DNA from: an uncultured Prevotella sp.
Lineage (GTDB): Bacteria > Bacteroidota > Bacteroidia > Bacteroidales > Bacteroidaceae
Assembly (NCBI GenBank): GCA_900547005.1
Contig: URER01000060.1
Span: 1 to 8,360, forward strand
DNA: 8,360 nt
Direction: 5' to 3'
Position 1 is the stretch's first letter, and each line of letters starts with the position of its first letter. Under the pieces are notes generated by a model. It ran no database searches. It was given only the letters and a program-made list of their open reading frames with translations, and had not been told where the DNA came from. Positions 1 to 6,134 of this stretch are shown here, one piece after another. A program made the position numbers and the translations under genes.

Positions 1-29
1 GAACTCCTGTCTTCTGTCTCCTGACTACT
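1..29 (+). repeat. Copy of dispersed 29-bp intergenic element (family A)
   Basis: The first 29 bases, ending 8 nt before the ABC ATPase start codon, form a CT-rich element starting GAACTCCTGTCTTCTG. Bases 1-21 match the reverse complement of 6483-6503 at 19 of 21 positions. Bases 16-29 (GTCTCCTGACTACT) match the reverse complement of 6432-6445 exactly. It may extend beyond the left edge. It is short, non-coding and placed next to genes, so it looks like a dispersed intergenic repeat. Copy number in the genome is unknown. Confidence 0.6.
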
Positions 30-37
30 TTATAGCA

Positions 38-808
38 ATGATTATATTAGATGATGTGGCAACGGGATATGGCCGTAAAGCTGTTGCCGAACATATAACG
101 GCAGAGATAAGGAGCGGCGAACTGACGTGCCTTATCGGACCCAACGGTGCGGGAAAGTCTACGCTGTTGCGCACGCTGGCCGGCTTTCTTCCGGCGCTGT
201 CTGGGCGCGTCATGCTGGGGGATAAAGAACTGGCGGATTACAGCAGCAAAGAGCTGGCGCGATTGGTGAGCATCGTCCTGACGGCAAACAGCGATATTCC
301 GAATCTCAGTGCAGGCGATGTCGTGGCACTTGGCCGCTCACCTTACACGGGCTTTTGGGGTACGCTTGGCGACGACGACCGCAAAATTGTGGACGAGGCA
401 TTGTGCCTTACCGCTACGGAGCATCTGCGCCATCGCATGATAAATACTCTGAGCGACGGCGAACGGCAGAAAGTGATGATCGCGAAAGCTCTCGCGCAGC
501 AGACGCCTGTGATTCTTCTCGACGAACCGACGGCCTTTCTCGACTTCCCAAGTAAAATCTCCATGATGCGACTCCTGCGCAACCTGGCTCATGACCTCGG
601 CAAAACCGTGTTTCTTTCTACCCACGACCTCACGATTGCCTTGCAGTTGGCAGACACCATTTGGCTTTCCGACGATTCCGGAAACATTGTCTCCGACACA
701 CCGCGCTCGCTCGTCGAAGGCGGGATGTTGCGGAAAGTGATGGGCAACGGATGCTTCGATATTGATGTGGAGACGTTGACGGTGAGGGTGGAAAATATAA
801 GGAGGTAA
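38..808 (+). CDS. ABC transporter ATP-binding protein, FecE/BtuD-type (iron-siderophore, heme or cobalamin import)
   Basis: This is the cytoplasmic ATPase that would power a binding-protein-dependent importer for an iron chelate, heme or corrinoid. The 256-residue length is normal for the family. Visible motifs are Walker A GPNGAGKST (residues 34-42), ABC signature LSDGE (138-142), Walker B VILLDEPTA (158-166), and the H-loop histidine H196 in STHD. The segment GDVVALGRSPYTGFWG (93-108) is typical of the FecE/BtuD/HmuV subfamily. Where related ATPases have the Q-loop glutamine (VPQ-like), this protein reads IVLTAN (79-84), with Thr82 in the likely position. The start at 38 gives the usual N-terminus. 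The upstream permease and binding protein are presumably off the left edge. The TAA stop (806-808) lies inside a heptamer repeat. The exact substrate cannot be told from the ATPase alone. Confidence 0.9.
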   Translation: MIILDDVATGYGRKAVAEHITAEIRSGELTCLIGPNGAGKSTLLRTLAGFLPALSGRVMLGDKELADYSSKELARLVSIVLTANSDIPNLSAGDVVALGRSPYTGFWGTLGDDDRKIVDEALCLTATEHLRHRMINTLSDGERQKVMIAKALAQQTPVILLDEPTAFLDFPSKISMMRLLRNLAHDLGKTVFLSTHDLTIALQLADTIWLSDDSGNIVSDTPRSLVEGGMLRKVMGNGCFDIDVETLTVRVENIRR

Positions 809-926
809 GGGGTGAGAGGTAAGAGGTAAGAGAAATGCTTTTCCGCTTGCGGCCGCAACAGGTTGACGGCCCTACATTTATCCTTTATGTCGGTATTCTC
901 TTACCTCTTACCTCTCACCTCTTACC
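804..926. repeat. 31-bp inverted repeat of heptamer GGTRAGR between convergent genes
   Basis: The left arm (804-834) is four tandem heptamers of the form GGTAAGR/GGTGAGA plus GAA. The right arm (896-926) is its reverse complement with one mismatch. The 61-nt loop (835-895) holds the 12-bp palindrome TTGCGGCCGCAA (847-858). The repeat fills the gap between the convergent ABC ATPase and ECF S-component genes. The transcript of either strand could form a long hairpin, so it may act as a bidirectional 3'-end or stabilising structure. It lacks the short loop and U-tract of a canonical intrinsic terminator. The heptamer family recurs at 6587-6665. Confidence 0.8.
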
Positions 927-934
927 TCTAAAAT

Positions 935-1441
935 TCAGATTCTCTCCATCACTTTATATCCCGCAACCACCTGAATCAGGATGCCGGGCAGACCGAGGCT
1001 CACGTCTTGAAGGGCTGCGACGAACGATTCTGTCATAGTCCATTCGATGATGATTCCAAGACCTTGATATGCGAGTACGGCGGCGGCTACAGCCCAAAGA
1101 GCCACCCGGCCGGCCTTGCGCGCAAAGAATGATGCGGCCACGGCGAGCAGAACCGATTTAGTCAGGATTATCGGGAGCATCGGTGTGTGCGGCATTCCGA
1201 ACAGCATATTGTTGAGAACTGGCGAGAGAATGGCTGTAAACAGGCCTGCGGTGAGCCCGAAACGATATGCCGCAATGAGCGTGAAGAAATATATCGGCAG
1301 GAAAATCAGCCCGCCACCCGGTATGAGATGGCACAGTTGGGGCAGCAGGATGTTGCCTGCGGTAAACACTGTGGCAAGCAGATAGGTCTTGCCTTGCGTC
1401 GCACTGAGGTGCGTGACGGGTGTCGATAGTGATGGTGTCAT
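935..1441 (-). CDS. ECF-type transporter S component (substrate-binding membrane subunit), substrate unknown
   Basis: This 168-residue, very hydrophobic protein has about five to six predicted membrane segments (roughly 19-40, 43-60, 61-82, 87-107, 112-133, 148-164). Size and pattern fit the S subunits of energy-coupling factor vitamin or metal transporters. The stretch FLPIYFFTLIAAYRFG (47-62), followed by a loop containing SPVLNNMLFGMP (73-84), resembles the S-component fold of small-molecule ECF importers. No A, A' or T module is visible nearby. The ABC ATPase at 38-808 is of another class and on the other strand. It starts 4 nt after the DUF1893 stop, so the two are surely co-transcribed and probably linked in function. 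The substrate cannot be assigned from sequence. Family confidence is good, function is inferred. Confidence 0.75.
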   Translation of the reverse strand: MTPSLSTPVTHLSATQGKTYLLATVFTAGNILLPQLCHLIPGGGLIFLPIYFFTLIAAYRFGLTAGLFTAILSPVLNNMLFGMPHTPMLPIILTKSVLLAVAASFFARKAGRVALWAVAAAVLAYQGLGIIIEWTMTESFVAALQDVSLGLPGILIQVVAGYKVMERI

Positions 1442-1445
1442 ATTG

Positions 1446-1892
1446 CTATTTTTTTTCTTTGTTCATGAATTTGCTTATCTGTTGATATGCCTCGTCGGGC
1501 GAGTCCGTAGGTTCCGTGAGCCGTTCTATCGGGCAGATGTCAGTCTGCGCACGGTTGATGATGTGCGGAACTTCCTTTCCGAAAGCCACGCGTATGCCCT
1601 CACGGCGCAACACTTGCAGTGCCGGACTGCTGATTATTCCTGCATAAACCTCGCTCACGCCGCCCTTGATGAGCAGCATCGCCGCCCCTTTGCCTATCAC
1701 CCTGTCGGCTATTGTTGCGCCGGCGAGGAAGTCGGGCTCGGAGGATAGCAGCACGTAGAGGTTCACTACTCCGCGGCGGTGAAACTCCCTTGTTCGTCCA
1801 TCGCTTGCCCGTATCACGCCGCGGCAAGTCTCCACGTCGAGCATCGGCTTCAGCGACAGAGCCGTAGGGCAGTTATCTTGATAATTATCCAT
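1446..1892 (-). CDS. DUF1893 (TM1506-like) protein
   Basis: A 148-residue soluble protein with the conserved features of DUF1893, whose structural prototype Thermotoga TM1506 has a cytidine-deaminase-like fold but no established function. Visible family motifs are GATIADRVIGKGAAML (58-73), GIISSPALQVL (85-95) and VPHIINRAQTDICPIE (108-123), including the near-invariant Cys120-Pro. No signal peptide or membrane segment is seen, so it should be cytoplasmic. It is separated from the upstream aldo/keto reductase by 93 nt containing a C/G palindromic repeat, and from the downstream ECF S component by only 4 nt. The tight coupling suggests a shared role, perhaps sensing or processing whatever the S component imports, but that is inference. 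The first 15 or so residues are poorly conserved, so a slightly later start is possible. Confidence 0.85.
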   Translation of the reverse strand: MDNYQDNCPTALSLKPMLDVETCRGVIRASDGRTREFHRRGVVNLYVLLSSEPDFLAGATIADRVIGKGAAMLLIKGGVSEVYAGIISSPALQVLRREGIRVAFGKEVPHIINRAQTDICPIERLTEPTDSPDEAYQQISKFMNKEKK

Positions 1893-1903
1893 ATAATAGT
1901 TAT

Positions 1904-1949
1904 GGCCCCCTCTAATCCTCCAAGTGGAGGAAGAATTAACAGGGGGACT
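1904..1949. repeat. Nested C/G palindrome (family C) between reductase and DUF1893 genes
   Basis: An outer pair CCCCCT (1906-1911) / AGGGGG (1941-1946) encloses an inner hairpin TCCTCC-AAGT-GGAGGA (1916-1931). The form, a GCCCCCT arm, a short A-containing spacer, an inner C/G hairpin and an A-rich tail, is shared with the element at 6446-6482. It looks like a small dispersed palindromic repeat. In the minus-strand transcript it would fold between the two coding regions and could alter the stability or relative expression of the downstream DUF1893-ECF pair. Confidence 0.6.
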
Positions 1950-1985
1950 TGAATTTATGTTTATAATCTGATATAATTTTTACCT

Positions 1986-3431
1986 CTATGCTTTCCCTCC
2001 GCCAGAGGATAGGGGGGCTTTCAGCTCCTCCACGAACTTATCTATCCTGTGAAGCTCGTTAGGAATCTTTATTCCCTGCGGACAATGCGACTCACACTGG
2101 CCGCATCCGATACAGTGGGCGGCCTGCCTCAGCTTTGGAACGGAGCGGTCATAGCCCACGAGGAAGGCGCGACGGGCACGCTTATACTCGTTGTCGCGCT
2201 CCTGATGAGGCATATTCCCCTCCTTTATGCACTTGTTGTAGTGGGAGAAAATGGCCGGAATATTGATGCCGTAAGGACACGGCATACAGTAGTTGCACTC
2301 GTTGCAGGGTATCGTCTTGAGGTCGTAGATGTCCTTTGCGACCTCCATCAGAAACGCGTTCTCGTCTTTGCTGATAGGCTTCAGCGGCGAGTAAGTGCAG
2401 ATATTCTCCTTCAGATTCTCCATGTAGCTCATGCCGCTGAGCACAGTGAGCACGCCGTCGGGAGTACCGGCGAAGCGGAACGCCCAGCTCGCCACGCTGC
2501 TTTCGGGGTCGCGCTGCTTCATCTTCATCACGATTTCGTTAGGCACGTTAGCCAGTCTTCCGCCGAGAAGCGGCTCCATGATGATTGCCGGAATGTTGCG
2601 TTTCTTCAGTTCTCCGTACAGATATACGGCGTCGGTGTTGCGCTCATTAATCTCATTGGCAAAGTTCCAGTCGAGATAGTTCAGCTCTATCTGTACGAAA
2701 TCCCAATGATAACGGCCCTCGTCGTGCCATTTCAGGAGCATATCATACACCTTGATGTCGCCGTGATAAGAGAATCCCAAGTTCCTGATGCGGCCTTTTT
2801 TCTTTTGCTCAACGAGCCAGTCGAGCATTCCGTTGTCCATGTATCTCGCGTTGAAAGCCTCGAAGGCATCGAGCTTTTTGCCGTCTTCGGTGTCGGCAGG
2901 CAGGCCTATTCCGTGAAGCAGGAGATAGTCTACGTATGTTGTCTGCAACTCTTTCAGCGAGTTTTCGAACATCTCCTGCGATGCTTTCCTGCTCCATGTG
3001 GCTGGCGCGAAGTTCGATAACTTCGTGGCGATGAAGTATTTCTCGCGCGGATGACGGTGCAGGGCGATGCCTGTTGAGTGTTCCGACATACCCTGACAGT
3101 AGGCGGGTGACGTGTCGAAATAATTCACTCCGTGTTCCAGCGCATAGTCAACCTGCTTGTTTACCATCTCTTGGTCAATCTCTGCGTTGGGATTTTCGCG
3201 TGCCGTTCTGCCCCCGTTCACGGGCAATCGCATCATGCCGTAGCCGAGGATAGACACCTTTTCCTTTGTGGCGGGATTCTCGCGGTAGGTCATTTTGTCC
3301 TTCGGCGGATTGGCATACTTATCCGTTGCGCTGTCGCCTGAGCCACTTCCGCAGGCCGATAGTGCTGCTGTCGATGCCACGGCACCGCCTCCGAATATCT
3401 TCAGGAAGTCTCTTCTGTTTATCTGTTTCAT
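1986..3431 (-). CDS. Tat-exported lipoprotein aldo/keto reductase with two [4Fe-4S] motifs
   Basis: A 481-residue oxidoreductase. The N-terminus is a twin-arginine signal (NRRDFLK, 5-11), a weakly hydrophobic stretch, and a lipobox LSAC with Cys27, so it is predicted to be exported folded and lipid-anchored. The TIM-barrel AKR domain (about 47-350) retains the whole catalytic tetrad: Asp106 and Tyr111 in FDTSPAY, Lys137 in ATKL, His173 in LLHG. The C-terminal domain has two cysteine clusters: C376/C379/C382/C385 (CNECNYCMPCP) and C440/C443/C446/C450 (CIGCGQCESHCP). This matches Fe-S aldo/keto reductases, with an added export signal. It lies 77 nt after the polyferredoxin gene, its likely electron partner. 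Fe-S loading in the cytoplasm explains the need for Tat. The substrate is unknown. A canonical NAD(P)H-binding C-terminal barrel segment (SGMSYMENLKEN, 332-343) seems kept, which raises the question of how the cofactor works outside the cytoplasm. Confidence 0.92.
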   Translation of the reverse strand: MKQINRRDFLKIFGGGAVASTAALSACGSGSGDSATDKYANPPKDKMTYRENPATKEKVSILGYGMMRLPVNGGRTARENPNAEIDQEMVNKQVDYALEHGVNYFDTSPAYCQGMSEHSTGIALHRHPREKYFIATKLSNFAPATWSRKASQEMFENSLKELQTTYVDYLLLHGIGLPADTEDGKKLDAFEAFNARYMDNGMLDWLVEQKKKGRIRNLGFSYHGDIKVYDMLLKWHDEGRYHWDFVQIELNYLDWNFANEINERNTDAVYLYGELKKRNIPAIIMEPLLGGRLANVPNEIVMKMKQRDPESSVASWAFRFAGTPDGVLTVLSGMSYMENLKENICTYSPLKPISKDENAFLMEVAKDIYDLKTIPCNECNYCMPCPYGINIPAIFSHYNKCIKEGNMPHQERDNEYKRARRAFLVGYDRSVPKLRQAAHCIGCGQCESHCPQGIKIPNELHRIDKFVEELKAPLSSGGGKA

Positions 3432-3463
3432 TGTTCTGCCTTTCTCTTTGTTTGTTGAAAATT

Positions 3464-3476
3464 GCCGGTTACCGGC
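3464..3476 (-). other. Small hairpin in the gap before the aldo/keto reductase gene
   Basis: GCCGG-TTA-CCGGC is a 5-bp GC stem with a 3-nt loop. On the minus strand it is followed by AATTTTC, only a weak U-tract. It sits in the 77-nt spacer between the polyferredoxin stop and the reductase start. It could be a partial attenuator or an mRNA-processing stem. It is too short to be called a terminator. Confidence 0.3.
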
Positions 3477-3508
3477 TGTCTTGCGCTATTTCACCGATGC
3501 CTCAGCGG

Positions 3509-5068
3509 TTAAATCTCACGGTGAACTTCATGTCCCTCTACGTATATTGCGCTGAAAGGACGTGCCGGACACAGGTTTTCGCAGGCACCGCAACCTATGC
3601 AGACTGCCGCGTTGACCGTAGGAATCTTCACCGATTCAGGGTCTTTCGGGTTCGATGGCACCATAAGTATCGCACCCGTGGGGCAGTGGCGGGCGCAGTT
3701 GCCGCACTCAACGCCGTCGGTCTGTGGCACGCAGTTCTTCCTTATCACCACCGCATGGCCTATCTGAATCGCGCTTTTCTCCTCTTTCTTAATCGGTTTG
3801 ATGGCTCCTGCCGGACAAACGTTGCTACATTTGGTGCACTCCGGACGGCAATATCCGCGCTCGAACGACATCTCCGGCTGCATGAACCGGCTGAGGTCGG
3901 ACGACGGTCGCAACACGTCGTTGGGACAGGCCGATACGCATAGCTGGCAGGCGGTGCATTTACGGGCCATATTCTGGGCCGAAACAGAACCCGGCGGAGT
4001 CAGCGGAGTAGAGCGTTTCGGAGCTATCTTGTCTTCGATAACAGCCAGTCCGCCGTCCACTTTCTTCTTGTCCTGAGCCAAAGCAGCCGTCGCTGTGGCC
4101 ATAGTTGCTATGGCGATGAACGACCGGCGGCCTGTGTCGGGCTTGTCGCCGTTGCCATCCGGCGTGCCGGCAGTAGACTTCTTGCCCTCGTGTCTGTAGC
4201 TTATCGCGCCGTGGGCGCAGGTGTCTATGCAGTCCATGCACGCCACGCAGCGGCTGTAATCAATCTTATGGTTCTTCGAGTCGATGCAGCTTGCCTTGCA
4301 GTTGCGTGCGCACAGTCCGCAGGAGTTGCACTTTGACGTGTCTATGACAGGCTTCAGCCACGAGAAACGCGACAGGAATCCGAGCAAAGTACCCACCGGA
4401 CAGATGGTGTTGCAGTAGGTTCGGCCGTTACGCCATGCCAGAACGGCGATGATGATGAACGTCGCTACGGCCACGCCAAGCACCAAGAAACTCTTTATCC
4501 AGATGTCGGAAGCCGAGAACATATAGCTGTCGGCCTGCTCGGCGAGGTATGCCAGCACGTTGTTTCCGGCCATATAAACAGGTCGGAAGATGTTCGACAT
4601 GATGCGGCCGAACGCGCTATACGGCTCAAGCAGGGTCGTTATGGCCGCTATTCCGAATATCAGCGAGAGCGCGAACGGGACGAATACCGTCCAGCGCAGC
4701 ACCGTCTTGGCAGCCGAATACGTGTAGCGGTACTTCTTTTTCTTCTTTCCCAACCGGCCAAACACGTCCTGCATGAGGCCCAACGGACATATCACGGAGC
4801 AGTAGACGCGTCCGAAATAGAGTGTAAGCAGCACAAGAAGGGCCACAATAATGAGGTTTCCGGCAAGCAAGGCCGGTATGAACTGGATGTGGGCGAGCAC
4901 GTGCAGAGGCTTCTGCAGAGTGCCGGAGACATCGAGAAACAGCAGTGTCAGGAGGACCAGCATGATGGCGGCGAGATTTGTTCTGAGCCTGCGCTGCTTG
5001 CTGCCTTTCCTCTTTTTGCCGCTTCGTGGGGCTTTGTCTCCGACAGGGGAGTTCTGTTTCTTTTCCAT
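3509..5068 (-). CDS. Membrane polyferredoxin, NapH-like plus NapG-like fusion with internal twin-arginine segment
   Basis: This 519-residue protein should carry electrons across the inner membrane. Four hydrophobic helices (about 32-48, 63-85, 122-145, 192-212) resemble NapH, with both CxxxCP motifs (C90/C94 and C219/C223). Next is a cytoplasmic 2x[4Fe-4S] ferredoxin (C247, C250, C253, C257 or C261, and C274/C277/C280/C284). Residues 313-331 (GRRSFIAIATMATATAALA) form a fifth, Ala/Thr-rich segment led by a twin-arginine motif. After it come four more cysteine clusters: C371/374/377/381, C407/411/414/418, C446/455/458/462 and C490/493/496/500. Positive residues flanking the helices put the N-terminus inside and, after five helices, the C-terminal polyferredoxin outside. 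Its RR segment and Fe-S domain predict Tat-dependent insertion of the last helix. The gene starts 15 nt after tatC. NapGH-like family assignment is secure, the electron donor (quinol or ferredoxin) is not known. Confidence 0.9.
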   Translation of the reverse strand: MEKKQNSPVGDKAPRSGKKRKGSKQRRLRTNLAAIMLVLLTLLFLDVSGTLQKPLHVLAHIQFIPALLAGNLIIVALLVLLTLYFGRVYCSVICPLGLMQDVFGRLGKKKKKYRYTYSAAKTVLRWTVFVPFALSLIFGIAAITTLLEPYSAFGRIMSNIFRPVYMAGNNVLAYLAEQADSYMFSASDIWIKSFLVLGVAVATFIIIAVLAWRNGRTYCNTICPVGTLLGFLSRFSWLKPVIDTSKCNSCGLCARNCKASCIDSKNHKIDYSRCVACMDCIDTCAHGAISYRHEGKKSTAGTPDGNGDKPDTGRRSFIAIATMATATAALAQDKKKVDGGLAVIEDKIAPKRSTPLTPPGSVSAQNMARKCTACQLCVSACPNDVLRPSSDLSRFMQPEMSFERGYCRPECTKCSNVCPAGAIKPIKKEEKSAIQIGHAVVIRKNCVPQTDGVECGNCARHCPTGAILMVPSNPKDPESVKIPTVNAAVCIGCGACENLCPARPFSAIYVEGHEVHREI

Positions 5069-5083
5069 ATTATCTTTGGGTTG

Positions 5084-5848
5084 TCAGTTTGTCTTATTCT
5101 TTTTCTTTTCTGTTATCATCACTATCCGGATGCTGATTTCGTACAACAGCCATATCGGCAGCGACACCATGACGAGCGTGAACATATCCGCCGTGGGCGT
5201 GATGATGGCAGATATAATCATAATCACCACTATGGCGTGACGCCGGTAACGGCTCATCCATTCGGAACGGAGCATCCCCGCGCAGGCCAGAAGCCAGCAG
5301 ATGACTGGTATCTCGAACACGATGCCGAACACAAGTGTCATCATCAGCAGCGTGTCGACGTAGGAGCTGAGCGTCAGCATATTGCTTATGTCGTCGCTCA
5401 CGCTGTAAGTGCCGAGGAAACGGACGGTGAGCGGGAAGATAAGGAAGTAGTTGACGAGCGTTCCGATGATGAACATCACGTAGGCACTCGCCCCCAACCG
5501 TATTGAGATACGGCGTTCGTTGTCGTAAAGCGCGGGCGAGATGAAACTGAAAAGAACGTAGATAACATAGGGCGAAGCTATGAGAAGACCCGCCAGCAAC
5601 GCCACTTTCATGTGAATCATAAACTGCTCCGTCAGTCCCGTGTTGATGAGATTGATTGCGAACGGCTCTGCTCCGAGTAGGCTATATGTCACGAACGAAC
5701 TGCGACTTGGTGCGAGAACCACGTCGAAGAGTGGCTCCTTCAGGCAAAAAGCGAGTATGCCCATGACTACAGACGCAGCCAGAATCTTCAGCAGACTGTG
5801 GCGCAACACCTCTAAATGATCCCAAAACGTAAGCGTCTCTTCACTCAT
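5084..5848 (-). CDS. tatC: Sec-independent protein translocase subunit TatC
   Basis: TatC is the multi-spanning receptor of the twin-arginine translocase, which recognises RR signal peptides and exports folded proteins. At 254 residues with about six membrane segments it has normal length. Characteristic segments are FWDHLEVLR near the N-terminus (8-16), SPYVIYVLFSFISPALYDNERR (92-113, with the conserved glutamate 111), FEIPV (178-182, Glu179), and ITPTADMFT (216-224). The start at ATG 5848 gives the usual N-terminus MSEETLTFWDHLE. An in-frame TTG at 5860 would add four residues and follows a GGAG inside tatA, but is less likely. It lies 14 nt after tatA, and the polyferredoxin follows 15 nt after its stop, so the three are one transcription unit. 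Confidence 0.96.
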   Translation of the reverse strand: MSEETLTFWDHLEVLRHSLLKILAASVVMGILAFCLKEPLFDVVLAPSRSSFVTYSLLGAEPFAINLINTGLTEQFMIHMKVALLAGLLIASPYVIYVLFSFISPALYDNERRISIRLGASAYVMFIIGTLVNYFLIFPLTVRFLGTYSVSDDISNMLTLSSYVDTLLMMTLVFGIVFEIPVICWLLACAGMLRSEWMSRYRRHAIVVIMIISAIITPTADMFTLVMVSLPIWLLYEISIRIVMITEKKKNKTN

Positions 5849-5862
5849 TTTCGGATGCAATA

Positions 5863-6051
5863 TTATTTCTCCGACTTCTCATCTTTATCGGAAGAAGAAT
5901 CCTTTTTAGTGTCGTCTTCCTTGCCGTTCATGCCGTCCTTGAAGCTCTTCACGCCCTTGCCGAGACCTTTCATCATCTCGGGAATCTTCTTTCCTCCGAA
6001 CAATAGCAGCACGATGAGTGCTATGAGGATAATCTCCGGTGTACCTAACAT
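5863..6051 (-). CDS. tatA: Sec-independent protein translocase subunit TatA
   Basis: TatA oligomerises with TatC to form the protein-conducting element of the twin-arginine translocase. The 62-residue protein has the standard plan: one N-terminal membrane helix containing PEIILIALIVLLLFGG (5-20), the hinge motif FGGKKIPEM (18-26), an amphipathic helix to about residue 42, then a highly charged Lys/Asp/Ser tail. No separate TatB is present in the window, so this looks like a minimal TatAC arrangement in which TatA also serves the TatB role, as in many non-proteobacterial systems. No Shine-Dalgarno site is visible before the ATG, which is normal in Bacteroidetes. No -7 box lies in the 83-nt spacer upstream, so expression may depend on read-through from the DUF362-remnant promoter. 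Confidence 0.96.
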   Translation of the reverse strand: MLGTPEIILIALIVLLLFGGKKIPEMMKGLGKGVKSFKDGMNGKEDDTKKDSSSDKDEKSEK

Positions 6052-6085
6052 ATTCTTATTTCTTTATTTTGGGGTTAAACAATGT

Positions 6086-6125
6086 GTCCCGGGCTGCCGC
6101 CAACTGACGGTGCCCGGGACTTTTT
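6086..6125 (+). terminator. Strong hairpin with T-tract pointing in the plus direction
   Basis: GTCCCGGGC (6086-6094) pairs perfectly with GCCCGGGAC (6112-6120), with a further CCG/CGG pairing inside, and TTTTT follows at 6121-6125. On the plus strand this is an intrinsic-terminator shape, yet every gene nearby is on the minus strand. In the minus direction the stem is followed by ACATTGTTT, a poor U-tract. It may stop antisense transcription into the DUF362 remnant, act as a leaky minus-strand terminator, or be a 5' stabilising stem for tatA mRNA. Confidence 0.55.
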
Positions 6126-6134
6126 AATATTATT

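Noticed and set aside
804..926. CRISPR-like or intrinsic-terminator reading of the heptamer inverted repeat
   Set aside because: Units are 7 bp with no spacers, and the 61-nt loop without a U-tract does not fit a standard intrinsic terminator.
1982..1992. Possible single heptamer relic (AGAGGTAA-like) after the reductase stop
   Set aside because: One degenerate unit is expected by chance in this composition.
2049..3020. Long plus-strand open frame (323 codons) opposite the aldo/keto reductase
   Set aside because: The minus strand encodes a clear family protein with catalytic and cysteine motifs. The plus frame has no recognisable domain and is a by-product of codon bias.
3266..3943. Plus-strand open frame (225 codons) opposite the reductase and polyferredoxin 5' and 3' ends
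   Set aside because: It crosses a real gene boundary on the other strand and has no domain or signal of its own.
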